DNA from: Phyto melanocephala
Taxonomy: Eukaryota; Arthropoda; Insecta; Diptera; Rhinophoridae
DNA length: 64,000 nucleotides
NCBI GenBank assembly: GCA_941918925.1
Contig: OW799233.1
Span: forward strand, 179,149,235-179,213,234
Direction of reading: 5' to 3'
Within the stretch, counting starts at the first letter, position 1. Every line of letters starts with the position of its first letter. Positions 38,623 to 50,997 of the stretch are shown here, piece after piece. The notes beneath the pieces are model-generated. The model saw nothing but the letters and a program-made list of their open reading frames with translations. It did not search any database and was not told the DNA's origin. Both the position numbers and the translations under genes were made by a program.

Positions 38623-39558
38623 TTAAATCAAATATATTTAACCTTTAACATGTACAAATGAATTAAAAACTCTTTCAATTGTTTGCACATGTTTTTCTAA
38701 TTGTTAATTTTTTTTTCTACAAGATAGTGTATTCTTAATTCAAAAGTACTAATTAATTTGTAAGGCTACACCCATAAAACCGCCAATCGAGTAGTTAAAT
38801 TCTTGCAATCGAATTTTTATATTGTGGTTATAAATTTTCTATATCAAAAATCATAATTTCTTATTGCTGCCTAAATTTTATCAGAATATCGATGCATATA
38901 TTCCGATAAAATTCCACTATCACAACTAAACTATACGATTGGCAACAATTTTGGTACTCACAACCAATACTGTTTTTTATTTGTTTGTTCATATTGAAAT
39001 TAAACAATTGTTACGTTTAACCTTTGACCTTTATACAAACCGATTATCTTACGATTTTTTTGGTTTTCGCACTTGGGCGCTATACATTTATTTAAGCTTT
39101 TTTCCCAGAAAAGAGAAAAGAAGCCCAACCTTGTTTTTACTCGTTAAGATGGGTAAAACCACAGACAAGATGGATTACAGTAAAGAAAAATTTATGCTCC
39201 AATTTTAAACAAAATTGTTTTCATTTAGCTTTTCTTTTTGAATTTTTCGGTTTGATTTTAAACTTTTAACTTTTATTATTTATTTTGCTTTTTCCTTTAC
39301 TTTATTTTTGTAGAAAAAGAAAGCTTTGTAGTAACGATTTTTTAAATGTTTCAATGTCATCTAAAAGCATTTGTATGTTTGTATGCACTTATAGACATAC
39401 GTGGAGGTATAACGATTAAACTAAATGTGACATGCAAAATATTTAAATATGTTTTGTATTACAAACGCAGAACTTTGTAAAAAAGGTACTAACGAATTGA
39501 AAACAGGGACCTGAAAAAATGTTAAAGCTCTAATGACATGCAAAACTGATGTTTAAAA
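38623..39558. other. AT-rich presumed intron, no gene seen
   Basis: A spurious 89-codon + frame from 38939 has no similarity that I recognise and strongly biased composition. Confidence 0.45.
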
Positions 39559-40327
39559 AAAACAAGTAAGAGTGCTATATTCGGCCATGCCGAATCTTAT
39601 ATACCCTTCACAACGTGTAGGCATGCAATAACAGTTGCTTGTATCACCATTCATCCCATATGAAATACGTACACGTATGTATGTTAAAAAAACGAAAAAA
39701 AAAAAATTAAAAAAAAAAATTTAAAAAAAAAATTTAAAAAAAAATTTAAAAAAAAAATATTATTATATATATAATATACATATAAAAAAAATAAAATTAA
39801 AAAAATAAAAAAAAAAATTAAAAAAAAAATAATAATAAAAATATAAAAAATATATTAAATAAAAAATAAAAAAAAATAAAAAAAAAATTAAAAAAAAAAA
39901 TTTTTTTTGGCTCAGTTGGGATTCGATGCCACGTTTTCTTTAACCAGTATACACGTTTGTATGTATGTATGTTGTTGTTGTAATGTTGTTTTTGTGAAAA
40001 AAAAATCGAGGTGGTCGTGGGTTTTTGCTCATATCTCAGTTGTTTATGTACCGATGTTTCTGATTTTCAATAGCGATCTACTCCCGAATATTTCTGATAT
40101 TTTAATACCTTACCCGGGTCCAACCTATGTCGGGGGGCTTCAAAAAGTTGATTTCAACATACACACGGACAGACGGTCAGACGGACAGACTGACAGGGCT
40201 TAATCGACTTCCCTATTCATAAGCTTTCAGAAAATATATACTTTATGGGGTCGGAAATGAAAATTGTAGAAATTTCACACGGAATGACAAACCTATATAT
40301 ACCCTTTTTCACTGTGTGAAGGGTATA
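39559..40327 (-). mobile_element. Helentron-associated element, copy D, short subtype
   Basis: This is the mirror image of copies A and B: AAAACAAGTAAGAGTGCTAT with the hairpin ATTCGGC-CAT-GCCGAAT at 39559-39600, the A-rich tract at 39690-39900, and the 5' end at 40327 (TATACCCTTCACACAG on the minus strand). The element is complete in outline. Confidence 0.72.
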
Positions 40328-40788
40328 AAAATAATAGAAAAAATATTTAAAATTGTATGTTTGTACTCATACATACATATGTAAATTGTTTTATTTTATT
40401 TAATATTAAATTGTTCTGCGTATTTTCATGTTTTTCTCTACTGCATTTAAAAAAAATTGGTTCAAGTCCAAAATGCTTTTAACCTGTAATTTTTGTTGTT
40501 GTTGTTTTATTACAGCCATATGGATTTGTCACAAAATACATATATAATTAATATTTTTTTATTTGATTTGTTTTTTTTTTTACGAGCGCATATATCTATA
40601 AAGGGTGTTGCTAAATAAATAATTTTACAAAATGAGCGGAATTTGTCGTTAAAATCGACAAAAATTAAATTTTACGAATGCTACATTGAAACGGCTAGAT
40701 ATAATCGAGTCTAAGTTATGTTCTTCAGGAAAAGTCGTACGGTCTTGTTGAAAATGCACGTCACCCTATTAAGTGATATTAATCATTT
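40328..40788. other. AT-rich presumed intron with a possible short element
   Basis: Between 40603 (AAAGGGTGTTGC) and 40775 (CACGTCACCCTATT) short inverted ends can be drawn near TA dinucleotides, but they are too short to be sure. Confidence 0.3.
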
Positions 40789-42045
40789 GGTGGTTAAATT
40801 TTAAGGGCCGATTGTTGAATGCGAACCACACCTAAACGTCAAGTTTTTTTTGCATTTCATTTGACATTTCTCAATTTCAGACTTAACTCAATTTAAACCA
40901 TGGAAAGATACACAATCGAGCAACGCGTCAAAGTTATTCAGGCTTATTATGAAAATGGGTGTTTAGATCAAATTGCATATCGTACATTTCGCATTTTTTC
41001 GGTCAATTTAATCGTCCAAATGTGTGTACAATAGGAAAAATCGGGCAAAAATTTTAACAAACCTGGTCTGTAGGAGATGTGAAAATACCAGTGCATACTC
41101 GTACTGTAGAAAATATTATTGATGTTCGCAATAGTGTGGCTGAAGAGCCGTTCACCTCAATTCGTCGTCGTGCCCAACAATTACACCTCTTACGCTCGTC
41201 GTTGATGAACATTATGCATAAAGACTTGCATTTGCACGCTTACAAGGTGCAATTGATTCAAGAACTTAAGCCTCTTGACCATTCCAAACGTCGTCAATGG
41301 TCAGAATGGTGGCAAGAAATGCAACCGTAGATGATCAATTTTCGAAGAAAATCATCTTCAGTGATGAAGCACAATTTCACCTCAGTGAATTCGTCAATAA
41401 ACAGAATTGCCGCATTTGGGCGAAACATAATCCAAGAGCGATTGCCAAAAAATCAATGCACCCACAAAGAGTGACTGTTTGGTGCGGTTTATGGGCTGGC
41501 GGCATCATCGGGCCGTATTTTTTCAAAAATTAGGCCGGTCAGGCAGTTACTGTGAATGGTGTTTGCCATCGTGAAATGATAACGATGATATGGCCCGAAT
41601 TGGAAGATATGGATGTGGACGATATGTGGTTTCAACAGGACGGTGCCACTTGCCACACAGTTAACGAAAAAATTGCTCGTTTGAGCGACAAATTCAATGG
41701 CCGTGTTATCTTACGTAATGGCGATGTCAATTGCCTGCTAAGATCATGTGATCTAACACCGTTAGACTTCTTTCTTAAGGGTTATTTAAAAGAAAAGGTG
41801 TTCGTCGATAAGCCAGCAATAATTCAAGAGCTAATAGAAGATGATTCGTTACATTAACGGCATAGAACCTCAATTATGCCTCAGCTTCATCGAAAACTTG
41901 GACCATTGGATGGAGATGTACCGCCGAGGTCGCCGGGGCCATTTGGCCGATATTTTGTTCCATACATAATTGAACCATACCAATATTATTATAATAAAAA
42001 GAAATAATAACAATAATTTATTTATAAAGTTTTAGATACAAATTT
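40789..42045 (+). mobile_element. DD41D-type mariner element, right end lost
   Basis: The left end GGTGGTTAAATTTTAAGGGC is the family end also seen at 34764 and 53559. The transposase follows from 40900. After the gene the sequence tracks the tail of the 34764 element (CATACATAATTGAACCATAC) until about 42045 and then diverges before the inverted right end. The copy cannot move by itself. Confidence 0.75.
40900..41969 (+). pseudogene. DD41D-type transposase, full length but broken
   Basis: It starts MERYTIEQRVKVIQAYYENG. The DNA-binding half is frameshifted. Then come VENIIDVRNSVAEEPFTSIR, RRRAQQLHLLRSSLMNIMHK, LHAYKVQLIQELKPLDHSK and the catalytic blocks FSDEAQFHLSEFVNKQNCRI, WCGLWAGGIIGPYFFKN, DMWFQQDGATCHT and RSCDLTPLDFFLKGYLKE, ending near GHLADILFHT. 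Forty-one residues separate the second and third Asp. There is a stop at 41529 (after FFKN) and frameshifts near 41330 and in the tail. The three catalytic Asp residues survive. Confidence 0.85.
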
Positions 42046-42136
42046 ACGAAAATATACTCACCACGTCTTTCCTTTTTAATTTAATATCGCATAAAACCTG
42101 AAATTTCGTAAATGTGACTTTTTACCAAACACATAT

Positions 42137-42700
42137 ATTATATATGTGGCAATAAGGAAAAACAGCTTATGTCCAATTTTATAAGTTTTTCAGAAAAGCA
42201 CTTTTATATTTTTGGAATTATTTTTATAAATTGATTTAAGTCGCCAAAAATAGTTCCAAGTTCGCCTGAGGGTAGTTAAAAATTGCGATATTGCAATGGT
42301 GTTATTATATCAATATTAAATTATGTCGTCTTAAGCATTTATTACTTTTTGCCACAGATATATGTATTACTTCGACCAAATGAATATATAAGCCAATTTA
42401 AACGCTCACATTCCATTTAAGGATTTTTTCTACAAGTATTTATTATAGGATTCATCAATGGAAATAACTTTGACACTACATTAACATCAACCTCCCATTA
42501 AAGACATATTTAATTATTTAGGTTGTAAACTATTTTAAATTATTATTAGACTCTGTGATTCAATTAAATAGACGGAAAATAAGTTTAATACGTTTCACGC
42601 TCACCTCCCATCTATATACTAAAAATTTGACTTTTCAACGAACCACCTATAATGTAGTCGCCACCAGTATTTAAATTAAATTATCATTGAAAAGTAAATG
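42137..42700 (+). mobile_element. Remnant related to the larger Helentron-associated type
   Basis: The blocks at 42137-42210 (GTGGCAATAAGGAAAAACAG, TTCAGAAAAGCACTTTT) and 42235-42400 (AGTTCGCCTGAGG, GTGTTATTATATC, TATGTCGTCTTAAGC) recur in opposite orientation at 57225-57290 and 56485-56660. The stretch at 42465-42620 (GAAATAACTTTGACAC, CTCACCTCCCATCT) resembles the body of the element at 33693. Ends were not found. Confidence 0.45.
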
Positions 42701-43980
42701 TCAAACACTTTTGGTTTAAAATAAACTTTTCCACATACGACTTTTTTTTTTATTTTTTTTTTTATTTTGTTTTTTTTTTTAAATGTTTTATTTTTAAATT
42801 AAAGAAGGTCTTAATGGATCACCCTTTATTTTATAGCCCTTTTGCTTTACTTCCAAAGCGGTTTTAAATAAAAAATCAGAAGTAGCATAAAACCAAGCAA
42901 ATATTACCTATTGTAAAGTAAACGAATGAACTGTAATAAAATTTCTAATAAATGCATTTTAGGGTTTGTCTGTCATGAGTAAGCACACATACATATGTAC
43001 GTGCAAACATAAATACATATAAACATAAGCGCAAACATCAAAACGGAACCCCAACAGACGAATATACTTTTTTATAAGGCGCCATTATTATTATTATATT
43101 TTTATGTGATAAAATTAAACATAAAATAAATTCAAAAGTTTACGAAATGAACAAATTCAATTGTGATTAAAATTAATTCAATTATTAGCCACTCATTTCT
43201 TTTTTCTATTCTATAATCAAATACTTGACATTATTATATTGTTAAGCGGTTAGAACTGTAATTCACTGCTTGTGCGCTGCTTTAACCCCCCCTGAAACTA
43301 ATAAACGAAACATAATTTTGCCTTTAGCTGAATTCAATTATTTAAACGAAACTGCATTTTTATTGTACATACCTTTAAGTATTTTTTTTGTAGTAGTTTT
43401 TACATAAAGTTCTTGCTAAATCAGATGAGTTTATGTTTTAAACTGAAGAGAATAATAACAAGACTGAAATGTGTTTACAAGTTGAAAAGCTTGACGTTCT
43501 CAAAGATTATTTATTACACTTTGAAATTTTTAAGTATGATAGTAAGTTCTTGTAATTTTGTTGAGATTAAATTTAATTTATAATGTTGTATATATTACTT
43601 AAGTAGGGGTATATAAAAAAACATTTATCTTTTCTATAGCATTTTGTTTGTGAGCATTTCAGTCTTCATATTAATTTATACTTTAATTCCTTGTTTAAAA
43701 TTTTGCGAATTTTGAATAAACTTTCGAAACAGGCGTGGAATTGTTTGGCCATTTCTTGAGTTTGTGTTTAAATACAAATATATTTTAAATTTTTATAAAT
43801 TTAAGTCGCATTTTAATACCGTTTCAGTTTTTCAGTTTACAATAGTTGTTCTTATTTAAGTGAGTAATTATAATTAATTACTAATACCAACTATAGAGAT
43901 TTTGACGCGCTAAATTCAAATCCGTTTTCAGTTTTTTTCTATCATATAAATCGGTTAATAAATCTTGATTTTATTCATGA
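42701..43980. other. AT-rich presumed intron, no gene seen
   Basis: Poly-T runs near 42742-42780 and plain sequence after that. Confidence 0.45.
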
Positions 43981-44540
43981 CTAGCTTAACCGGTGCGCTT
44001 CGCTATACATTACCGGAAATTTGTATTGTTTTATTATATTTATACGTTATTGTTTTATATAAATATATAATGCATGCGCACATATCTAGTAGTGTGTATG
44101 TATGTGTATTGTATTTTTTGATAGTTTTAATAGTATTATACATTTTATCCATTTATATTAAACAAGTTAAAATATTTCTGCTATCATCATTATATTAATT
44201 ATACTGTGACAGAATCTATTACATTCGTGGGGGGATAACATTACCTCTGCTCCGATCGAAACCATTTTTGGTTGTAATAAGTAAGTTGTCGTCAAAAATG
44301 CTCCAATAAAGTTTCAACGAAATTTCGTTTATAGTTTCCTAAATGTAACATTAAATGTATTTCTTTATATGGGGGATACCATACTCCCTTTTCAGATGCC
44401 ATCAACTTTTCTTTTGAATAAGGAAATTGTTATCAAAGCAACTCGTACAAAGTTTAAAGGAAATATCTGCTATAGTTCTCAAAATATGTTATGAAATGTT
44501 TTTAATTTGTATGTAAGGTACCACGCCCACCTAAAATATA
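43981..44540 (-). mobile_element. 3' end of a second Helitron family
   Basis: On the minus strand the sequence ends CCGGTAATGTATAGCGAAGC, GCACCGGTTAAGCTAG, next to T. The terminal CTAG and the hairpin (CCGGT...ACCGG) are Helitron 3' signatures, but the sequence differs from the copies at 5713 and 16013. Upstream are GACAACTTACTTATTACAAC-like repeats and a worn GTGGGCGTGGTACC near 44517-44530. No 5' TC end was found. Confidence 0.6.
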
Positions 44541-46343
44541 AAAAAAAAATATGTCCGTTCGGAAGGTAGATTGGTGAAAAAAAGGACAAAAAAAAGGAAA
44601 TTTTTTTCACTTTCTTTAACACTTTTTTGCCCTTTTTTAAACGCCAACTTACCCATTCATTTCGAAACAATATAAAAATTAATCAAATGGACTGAAAAGC
44701 AAATATTTTTTTCACGAAATAGTTTGTTTATGTTTTTCTAACAGGATTTTTGACATTTTAATTCAAGACCTAATCAGTCAACTGCAGCGTAACGTAACAG
44801 CAGAAAATGTTGCCATCTAGCTGCTATATTTTTAACAGGGTGACAATTTTATCTCGTTGCATTATAGCCTTTACAGACTTACGTGTTAAACACTTTTGAG
44901 GTAAATCATGTTAAGGCGTTGTTGATCAAAAAAAAAGGAAAACTACCAAAAACTGAAAAACGCAGTGATATTAAAAAAACGCAGTTACGCAGTGACGACG
45001 GGCAAATTGCAGTGAAAAACTGCGTTCGCAGTGAAAACGGCAACACTGCACTAAACTATTAATATAGTACTTAATAGCTAAAAATGAAATTAAGTACATA
45101 CATATTCATGTCATAATAGTTTTCTGGCAAAGTGAATAACACATCAACACATGTCAACTGATTTTTACAATTTATGGCCTATTTTATTCGCAATATTCCT
45201 ACCTTTCTGAAAAAAGATAAAAAAAAAGTAAAATTTTTAAGCTTAAAAAAAATAAGTGTTGAACAAAATTTATCGCTACTTATTTCGTAATAGCTCTCAA
45301 AAAAATATAAAAAAACTTTATTCAGCTGACTTTTGATTATTTGCTGATATTTGCAACGAAATTGAACAAATCATTCTCAACAGTGAAAACGGTTTAAAAT
45401 ATTTTTGTTCATAGGCTGGCAATTTTTTTTTGCAGAGCAGTGTAATCGTATTGTTAAAAATTCTATCGATTTCACTATTCAGGATTTTTTTTAACGACAG
45501 TCATTATTGTTACCTAAACGACAATTGTTTGTTGTTGTTTATTTATCGATAAAAGCTTATACTTTACACCCGACTCAAAAACCACTAGCTTTAGTCGCGG
45601 CTATGGCGCGATTACCTTTCAGAGTTATGTTAGTGGTAAATTTATTTGGTCACTTTTTATAGCAAAGATGCCACGTTAATGTAACAGATGACATGTATCG
45701 TTTAAAAGTATTTAACGATTGTGGGATCGTTTAAAGTTAGTGAATCGCACCACAGGACTCAGAAAATATATACTTTATGGGAGTTTTAAATTATTAATGA
45801 CAAAATATACTCTCACACCAATTTTTGTGGTAGGTGTAAAAAAAACCTACTAAAAAGAATATTTACCAAAACTATTACGCTCATTTTAGTAAATTTTTTT
45901 TACATGTCATCTTCGCTAAACATTGTGTCAAATGACTGCAAAAATAAAGCAACCTGTTACATTACGAGATTTGTGCCACTTCCCTGTAGAATTTAAAACA
46001 GACCAAAAATGTCTAATTCACATAAACATATTTTTGCTGTTTGGTGTTTTTTCCTGCACAGCTTTTTTATACATATCTTGCAATTGAGTCTTGTGGTCTG
46101 GTTTTCTATTTTTAGAAGTGTGTGTGTTATGTTGAGGTGTTGGTCTTTGCAACATGGTTCACACATATTAAATCGTTGCTGAGCTTCTGAATAAACTTGT
46201 ACGACTTCATTTGTTAAACGTTATAGATAAACCTATAGAAAAAGAGCAAAACAAAACAAAAAATGCTTAAAATAAATTCAATTAAATTAATAAATAGATT
46301 CAATATCATTTACTAATTTATAGTTTAATCAATTTCTTTGCAG
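44541..46343. other. Presumed intron upstream of the Pli exon
   Basis: It holds a cluster of GCAGTGA words at 44960-45055 and a worn inverted Helentron-like fragment at 45745-45845 (CAGAAAATATATACTTTATG, CACCAATTTTTGTGG). The last bases form the polypyrimidine tract and acceptor of the exon at 46344. Confidence 0.5.
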
Positions 46344-46436
46344 CACTGACGGTTCAGAATCTCCCATATTAGCGGAATCAGATGCAGATGGTCATGAAAA
46401 ACCACGTGTGAAATATGGAGAATTAGTTATATTGGG
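46344..46436 (+). CDS. Pli: Pellino, second coding exon (N-terminal segment)
   Basis: Pellino is a RING-like E3 ubiquitin ligase that binds Pelle/IRAK-family kinases and acts in Toll signalling in the cytoplasm. This exon is 93 nt: one base completing an Arg-type codon, 30 codons, then two bases (GG) of a split Gly codon. The translation reads TDGSESPILAE, then a short acidic stretch, then KPRVKYGELVILG, the conserved start of Pellino proteins. It follows a good acceptor (TTTCTTTGCAG) and ends at a strong donor (GTAAGT at 46437). The frame would stop at once if the exon were extended (GGG TAA), which supports the splice. The first few residues (M-V-K-R in Drosophila, from memory) must come from an upstream exon. 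Recognition rests on recall of the Drosophila protein, and the match is close. Confidence 0.92.
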
Positions 46437-47307
46437 GTAAGTTAAATAATAATGAAGTACACACAATAAATTACTTTACAGATAATAATTCTAAAAACAA
46501 AACAAAAATTGTAAAGAAGAATTCTTAAATGAAATTTTTTTTTGGAGTGCCCTTAATTTGGAGTGGTTAAATTGTTATCTTAAGTGATTAACTCAATTTA
46601 AAAAAATAATAATACAACATATTCATGTTTGCTCTGTGCACCCAAAACTTTTAACTAATTTATTTTCATATATTTATGAACAAAAAACCTTAAGCAACTT
46701 TTATTGTTTACTTTGTATCTTTTTTCCTTTTATGATCGAAGCGAATGGATGGATGAATATACAAATGTCTTTTCAAGATACGGGGAAATTTTTCTAATTG
46801 AGCCATAGACAAAGACTAGCCATTACGACAGACACACGAAAAATACATACAAAGACAAAGTAAAGTAGTTAGACTGACAAACAGTTCAAGCGACAGACCA
46901 ATACGACAAGCATTACGCACCAAAACACATACAATCTTTAATGCCTTAAGAGACATTAACACGAACAAACACAAACAATTATGTCATGGCAAACATTTGT
47001 TATAATATACGTACACAGAAAAAAAGTAAAGAAATTTTTCATTAAAAAAATAAATACAAAGATCAAACAAAAGCTTTATAAAAAAGATAACAATTTTTAT
47101 GGAAAGTAAAATAATCGATAAAAACAGAATCTTAGTTTCGTTCCCAGTTTTAATAAATGGTATTACAGACGGCAACTGGCAACGAATAACTGTCAAATTT
47201 GTGGTGTATTGGCAAGCGGCAAGATCTAGTTGTTAGCCGGCAACGCATTAAAAGTTCGGTTAGAATCCATAACCGACTTATCTTATCTTATATATATACT
47301 ATATATA

Positions 47308-48266
47308 AGGAGCCGCAGAACAAAAGGTGCTTTTTCGCATTTCGCGAAAAATTGGTTTTTTGGTATTTTTATAATATTTAGGTTGAAATCTTGTAGAAAC
47401 AATCAAGTTTGCATTATTATTATTTTTTTTTTACAAAGTAAATGGGTTCTAAAAAATTTATGCTTAACAAAAGGTGCTTTTTTGATTATTTTTTATCAAA
47501 AGGTTCTTTTCCCATAATCTTTGTGTAGTTTCACTTTTTACTTTAACGATCAAACCAAACTACAGTTAAAGTAAAATTAATCAGATGTAAAAGTCTTTGT
47601 GGAAAGTCTTTTAATAAAACAGTTTGGTAAAGACTGGAGTGAAAATCAGTCATTATTTTGGTACAAGGACATTTTGTATAACCAGGATAAAGGTATGGAG
47701 GATTCAATAGACGAAAATATTGGATGTTCTTGCCTAGAAGTAGATGTTGGAACAAGAGTTTAACTATTTAACAAATTTCATATGTATTTAATTCAAGGCT
47801 AAGAAAGAAATGTTTAGGTTGCAATTTTATTTAATAAAACGACAAAAAAATTATACTTAGCTTAACATTTTTTAATATATTAGAACAGGTTTAACCACAT
47901 TCAGTCAACATTTTATTGTGATATATGTGTATTTGCATTACAAAATGTACTTTTTTCTTCTATTAACAAAACGTGCTTTTTTACTTTTTTTTTAACGAAA
48001 GGTGTTTTTATTTTATTCCTTAACAAAAGGTGCTTTTTTGCTTTCTTTTTTGCAAAAGGTGCTTTTTCCGAAATAAAAATGGAATTCTATCAAACATCCT
48101 TAACATTTAATCGGGTGACTTACGACAGTTAGATGCATCTGTATATAGTAAAAATCTTGTAAGCATTTGCATGTTCTTGCAGTTTTTTAAAGGGGCGAAA
48201 AAAATAAATCTCGATTTCCCAAAACTTTGAAATGAGCGAAAAAGCACCTTTTGTTCTGCGGCTCCT
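47308..48266. mobile_element. 959-bp TIR element with repeated subterminal motif, in a (TA)n site
   Basis: The inverted ends (AGGAGCCGCAGAACAAAAGG and onward through TGCTTTTTCGC) match on both sides almost perfectly for about 30 bp. The core AAAGGTGCTTTT recurs inside: near 47466, 47498 (variant), 47965 (variant), 47998 (variant), 48024 and 48053, plus the inverted terminal copy at 48240. Repeated motifs near the ends of DNA transposons usually bind the transposase. The insertion lies in a TATA-rich microsatellite, so the target duplication cannot be read. There is no coding frame of note, so it is non-autonomous. Superfamily unknown (hAT-like is possible). Confidence 0.75.
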
Positions 48267-48267
48267 C

Positions 48268-48292
48268 ATATATATATATATATATATTTTTT

Positions 48293-48344
<52 letters not shown>
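48268..48344. repeat. (TA)n followed by a long poly-T tract
   Basis: About 20 bases of TA repeat run into a poly-T tract of more than 50 bases broken by a single A. Length is likely to be unreliable in an assembly. Confidence 0.85.
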
Positions 48345-48346
<2 letters not shown>

Positions 48347-49389
48347 AAAATTTTGTTAAAAATTATTTTGACAATATTTTTTTTCTGTGTACTAGGCAAA
48401 GAAAAGAAAAAAATGAAACGTACACCTTTCTTTCAAATCAATTTGAATACATTGACATTTAATGCGCCAGTACAAGTTACAAATAAGATTAAGTTCAAGA
48501 CAACAAGTTTTCATGTTGTTTAATTTTTTATTTTTTTTTCGAAAGGGGAGGAAAACAAACATGAAAATAATAAATGAAAGAAAAGAAAAAAAACTTACAA
48601 ACTATAATTTTGTATGAAATTTCGGAATGAAATTTAAATTGTACAATGACAGCCAGCTTTAAAAAGGGGTCATTTTTAAAGAGGGCAGGTTAACAAAACT
48701 AAGAAAAGGAGTAGAAAACTTATAGCCGGTAAAGCTTGACCATGTTATGCACTACATTACGCTAAAAATCTATAAAATAATTTGTGTTAAATTCGTTTTT
48801 CCATGTCAATGCTAATAAAAAAAATGTGATTAGGAACAATTACGGACCCATAGTAACTTTTGCTTTTTTTTTCGTTATATTTTTGCATATTCTATCAATT
48901 CTGTATATCAGTCTGTATATTATAACATTCTATTTACTACAAGATTTTCATATCGAATAAAAGCTTAACATTTTTTATTTTTGGTAATTATTATAAGTTT
49001 CTCTCTCTGACCTTTTTTTAAAGCTTTTTATTTTTTGGTCTTTCAATAAAAAAAAAATATATTATTTAAAGAGCTAAAGATTAAAGAAACTATTATATTT
49101 TATATTTTTAGCAAAATAAAAATTTAATGTTTCGAAAAAGGGTAAAATAAAAAAATGTTGTCAATCTGTCATTCTATACCAAACGCAAAGACAAAAAACC
49201 TGCACATTGTTATATAATTTTGATCACTATAGATTGATGTAATTTACTTTCTGAACTTGTATCCACATTTTTACCATAATCATTAAAAAGGTGATACCAA
49301 TAGAGAGAAAAAACGTTCTAAATAGTTAAAGAAATTTTTAAAATGTAGTTGATGTTCTAAACCATCGAATATAGAGTGAAATTACTTTT

Positions 49390-50331
49390 TATACCCTTCA
49401 CCTGTGGTGCCCAAGGGTATATATAGCTTTGTCATTCCGTTTGTAAATTCTACAATATTCATTACCGGCCCAAAAAGCATATATTTTCTGAAAGCTTATG
49501 AATAGAGGAGTCGATTAAGCCATATCCGTTCGCTTGTTGGTTGAAATCAACTTTAAGAAACAACTACATATTCCTCAGACCAGTGTATGGTATTAATCTT
49601 TTGGAAGTATCCGGGAATTAATCGCTACTAAAATTTAGCACAATAGTCCCATAACAAACATGACTGCCTCTGTTTTCTCCCATATTTTTACCACCAAAAT
49701 TAAAATTTGTCAGCTATAGAATAATTTATAGGTACCTTTGCTACTATTTGTTGATATAATATGCCTCTAGAGATATTCGTGAAAAATTTTTGATAAAGCG
49801 GGCTCTAATCGGTAAAGTTATAGGCAAATTTTTTTTAATATATATATTCCAAAAATTTGCAAACGAAAAGGACTTCACTAGCGCAATATAAGCACTATAA
49901 AAAAATTAAAATTCATGTTGGCCGCCACTACAAAATGGCGGACAATAATCTTATATATGGGTCAAATCTGGTATTTTGAAATGTTACTTCTTGAACCCGC
50001 TCAATATTAGTATCAAATGAAAGGGCTTGACCAACCAGTAGAATACAGTAAATTATTAAGAAATAAAAATCCAAGATGTCGTCTAAACAAAATGGCGGAT
50101 CAAATTATTTTCACCCCATCAATATGGGTATCAAATTAAAGAGCTTGACTAGTAGAATACAGTTAATTACGTAAAAATTCAAAATGAAGGATGGCGTCGG
50201 AAATAATAAGGAAAAATGGTTTATAACATGAAATCTAGGTTAAGCTACGATGTGGGATTATACCTATGCACACGATGGTGAAGTGTATTACAAGATTCGG
50301 CACGGCCGAATGTAGCACTCTTACTTGTTTT
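49390..50331 (+). mobile_element. Helentron-associated element, copy E, long subtype
   Basis: The ends are TATACCCTTCACCTGTGGTG and GTGAAGTGTATTACAAG, the hairpin ATTCGGC-ACG-GCCGAAT, then CTCTTACTTGTTTT. The body matches copy C, with the CTACAAAATGGCGGACAATA, CAAAATGGCGGATCAA and AGGATGGCGTCGGAAATAAT blocks. It has more substitutions than copy C (CCGGCCCAAAAAGCATATA at the usually conserved site). It lies inside a Pli intron. Confidence 0.72.
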
Positions 50332-50997
50332 ATTAAAGGTGAGCTCTTCAAAATACAATTTAAAATTTCAGAGCATAACAGCAAAGCCGTTAGGAATTGT
50401 AATTCAATATTTAGAAATAATTGTCAGCTAATTACTTTGTGTCAACCTTTGACCACCGATACTCATATGTAACATAAACTGACAATAAAACAATTCACTT
50501 CACCAATTTGTTTTTAATTCAATTTCCTCTTTTAATTTTTTTTTATAACAATGCCAGCAATTCCTCTTTTTTATTATTCAAGCAAAACATTAAAATGTCA
50601 TAAATCTTCTATTAAAAACAATGATAAAAACAAATTGTCATTGTTATTGTGGTTGTCATTGTAAATGTAAATTTTTTATTGTTAAACTTTAAATTTGATG
50701 TTGCCGTCAAGTTGTAACAATATGCTCATAAATTCCATGTCTCCATTATCCGCCAAGATTAATTAGATTTTTTTGATGGAAGAACTCTCCCAATATGGAG
50801 ACAAAAAAAGCGTTAAATAAAATGATTTGATGATTGGCACTGAAATCAGATTTATTTCAAACTACGTCAGACATGAATTAATCATGGTTGAACATGAGGA
50901 AAACATGAATAATTTTTATGTACAGTTTAGGCTACAATTAATAAGGTAGACTTAAGAGTACAACTGATCGTTGTTTACTGCTATTAAAAATCATATA

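Noticed and set aside
39061..39208. KMGKTTDKMDYSKEKFMLQF-like frame as a host exon
   Set aside because: No splice sites in suitable phase with a neighbouring exon and no family that I recognise.
47199..47517. Overlapping 60- and 95-codon frames
   Set aside because: They run through the end of the 959-bp TIR element and its flank, and have no protein-like features.
48232..48523. Frames of 76 and 90 codons with long runs of Phe
   Set aside because: They are translations of the poly-T and (TA)n tract.
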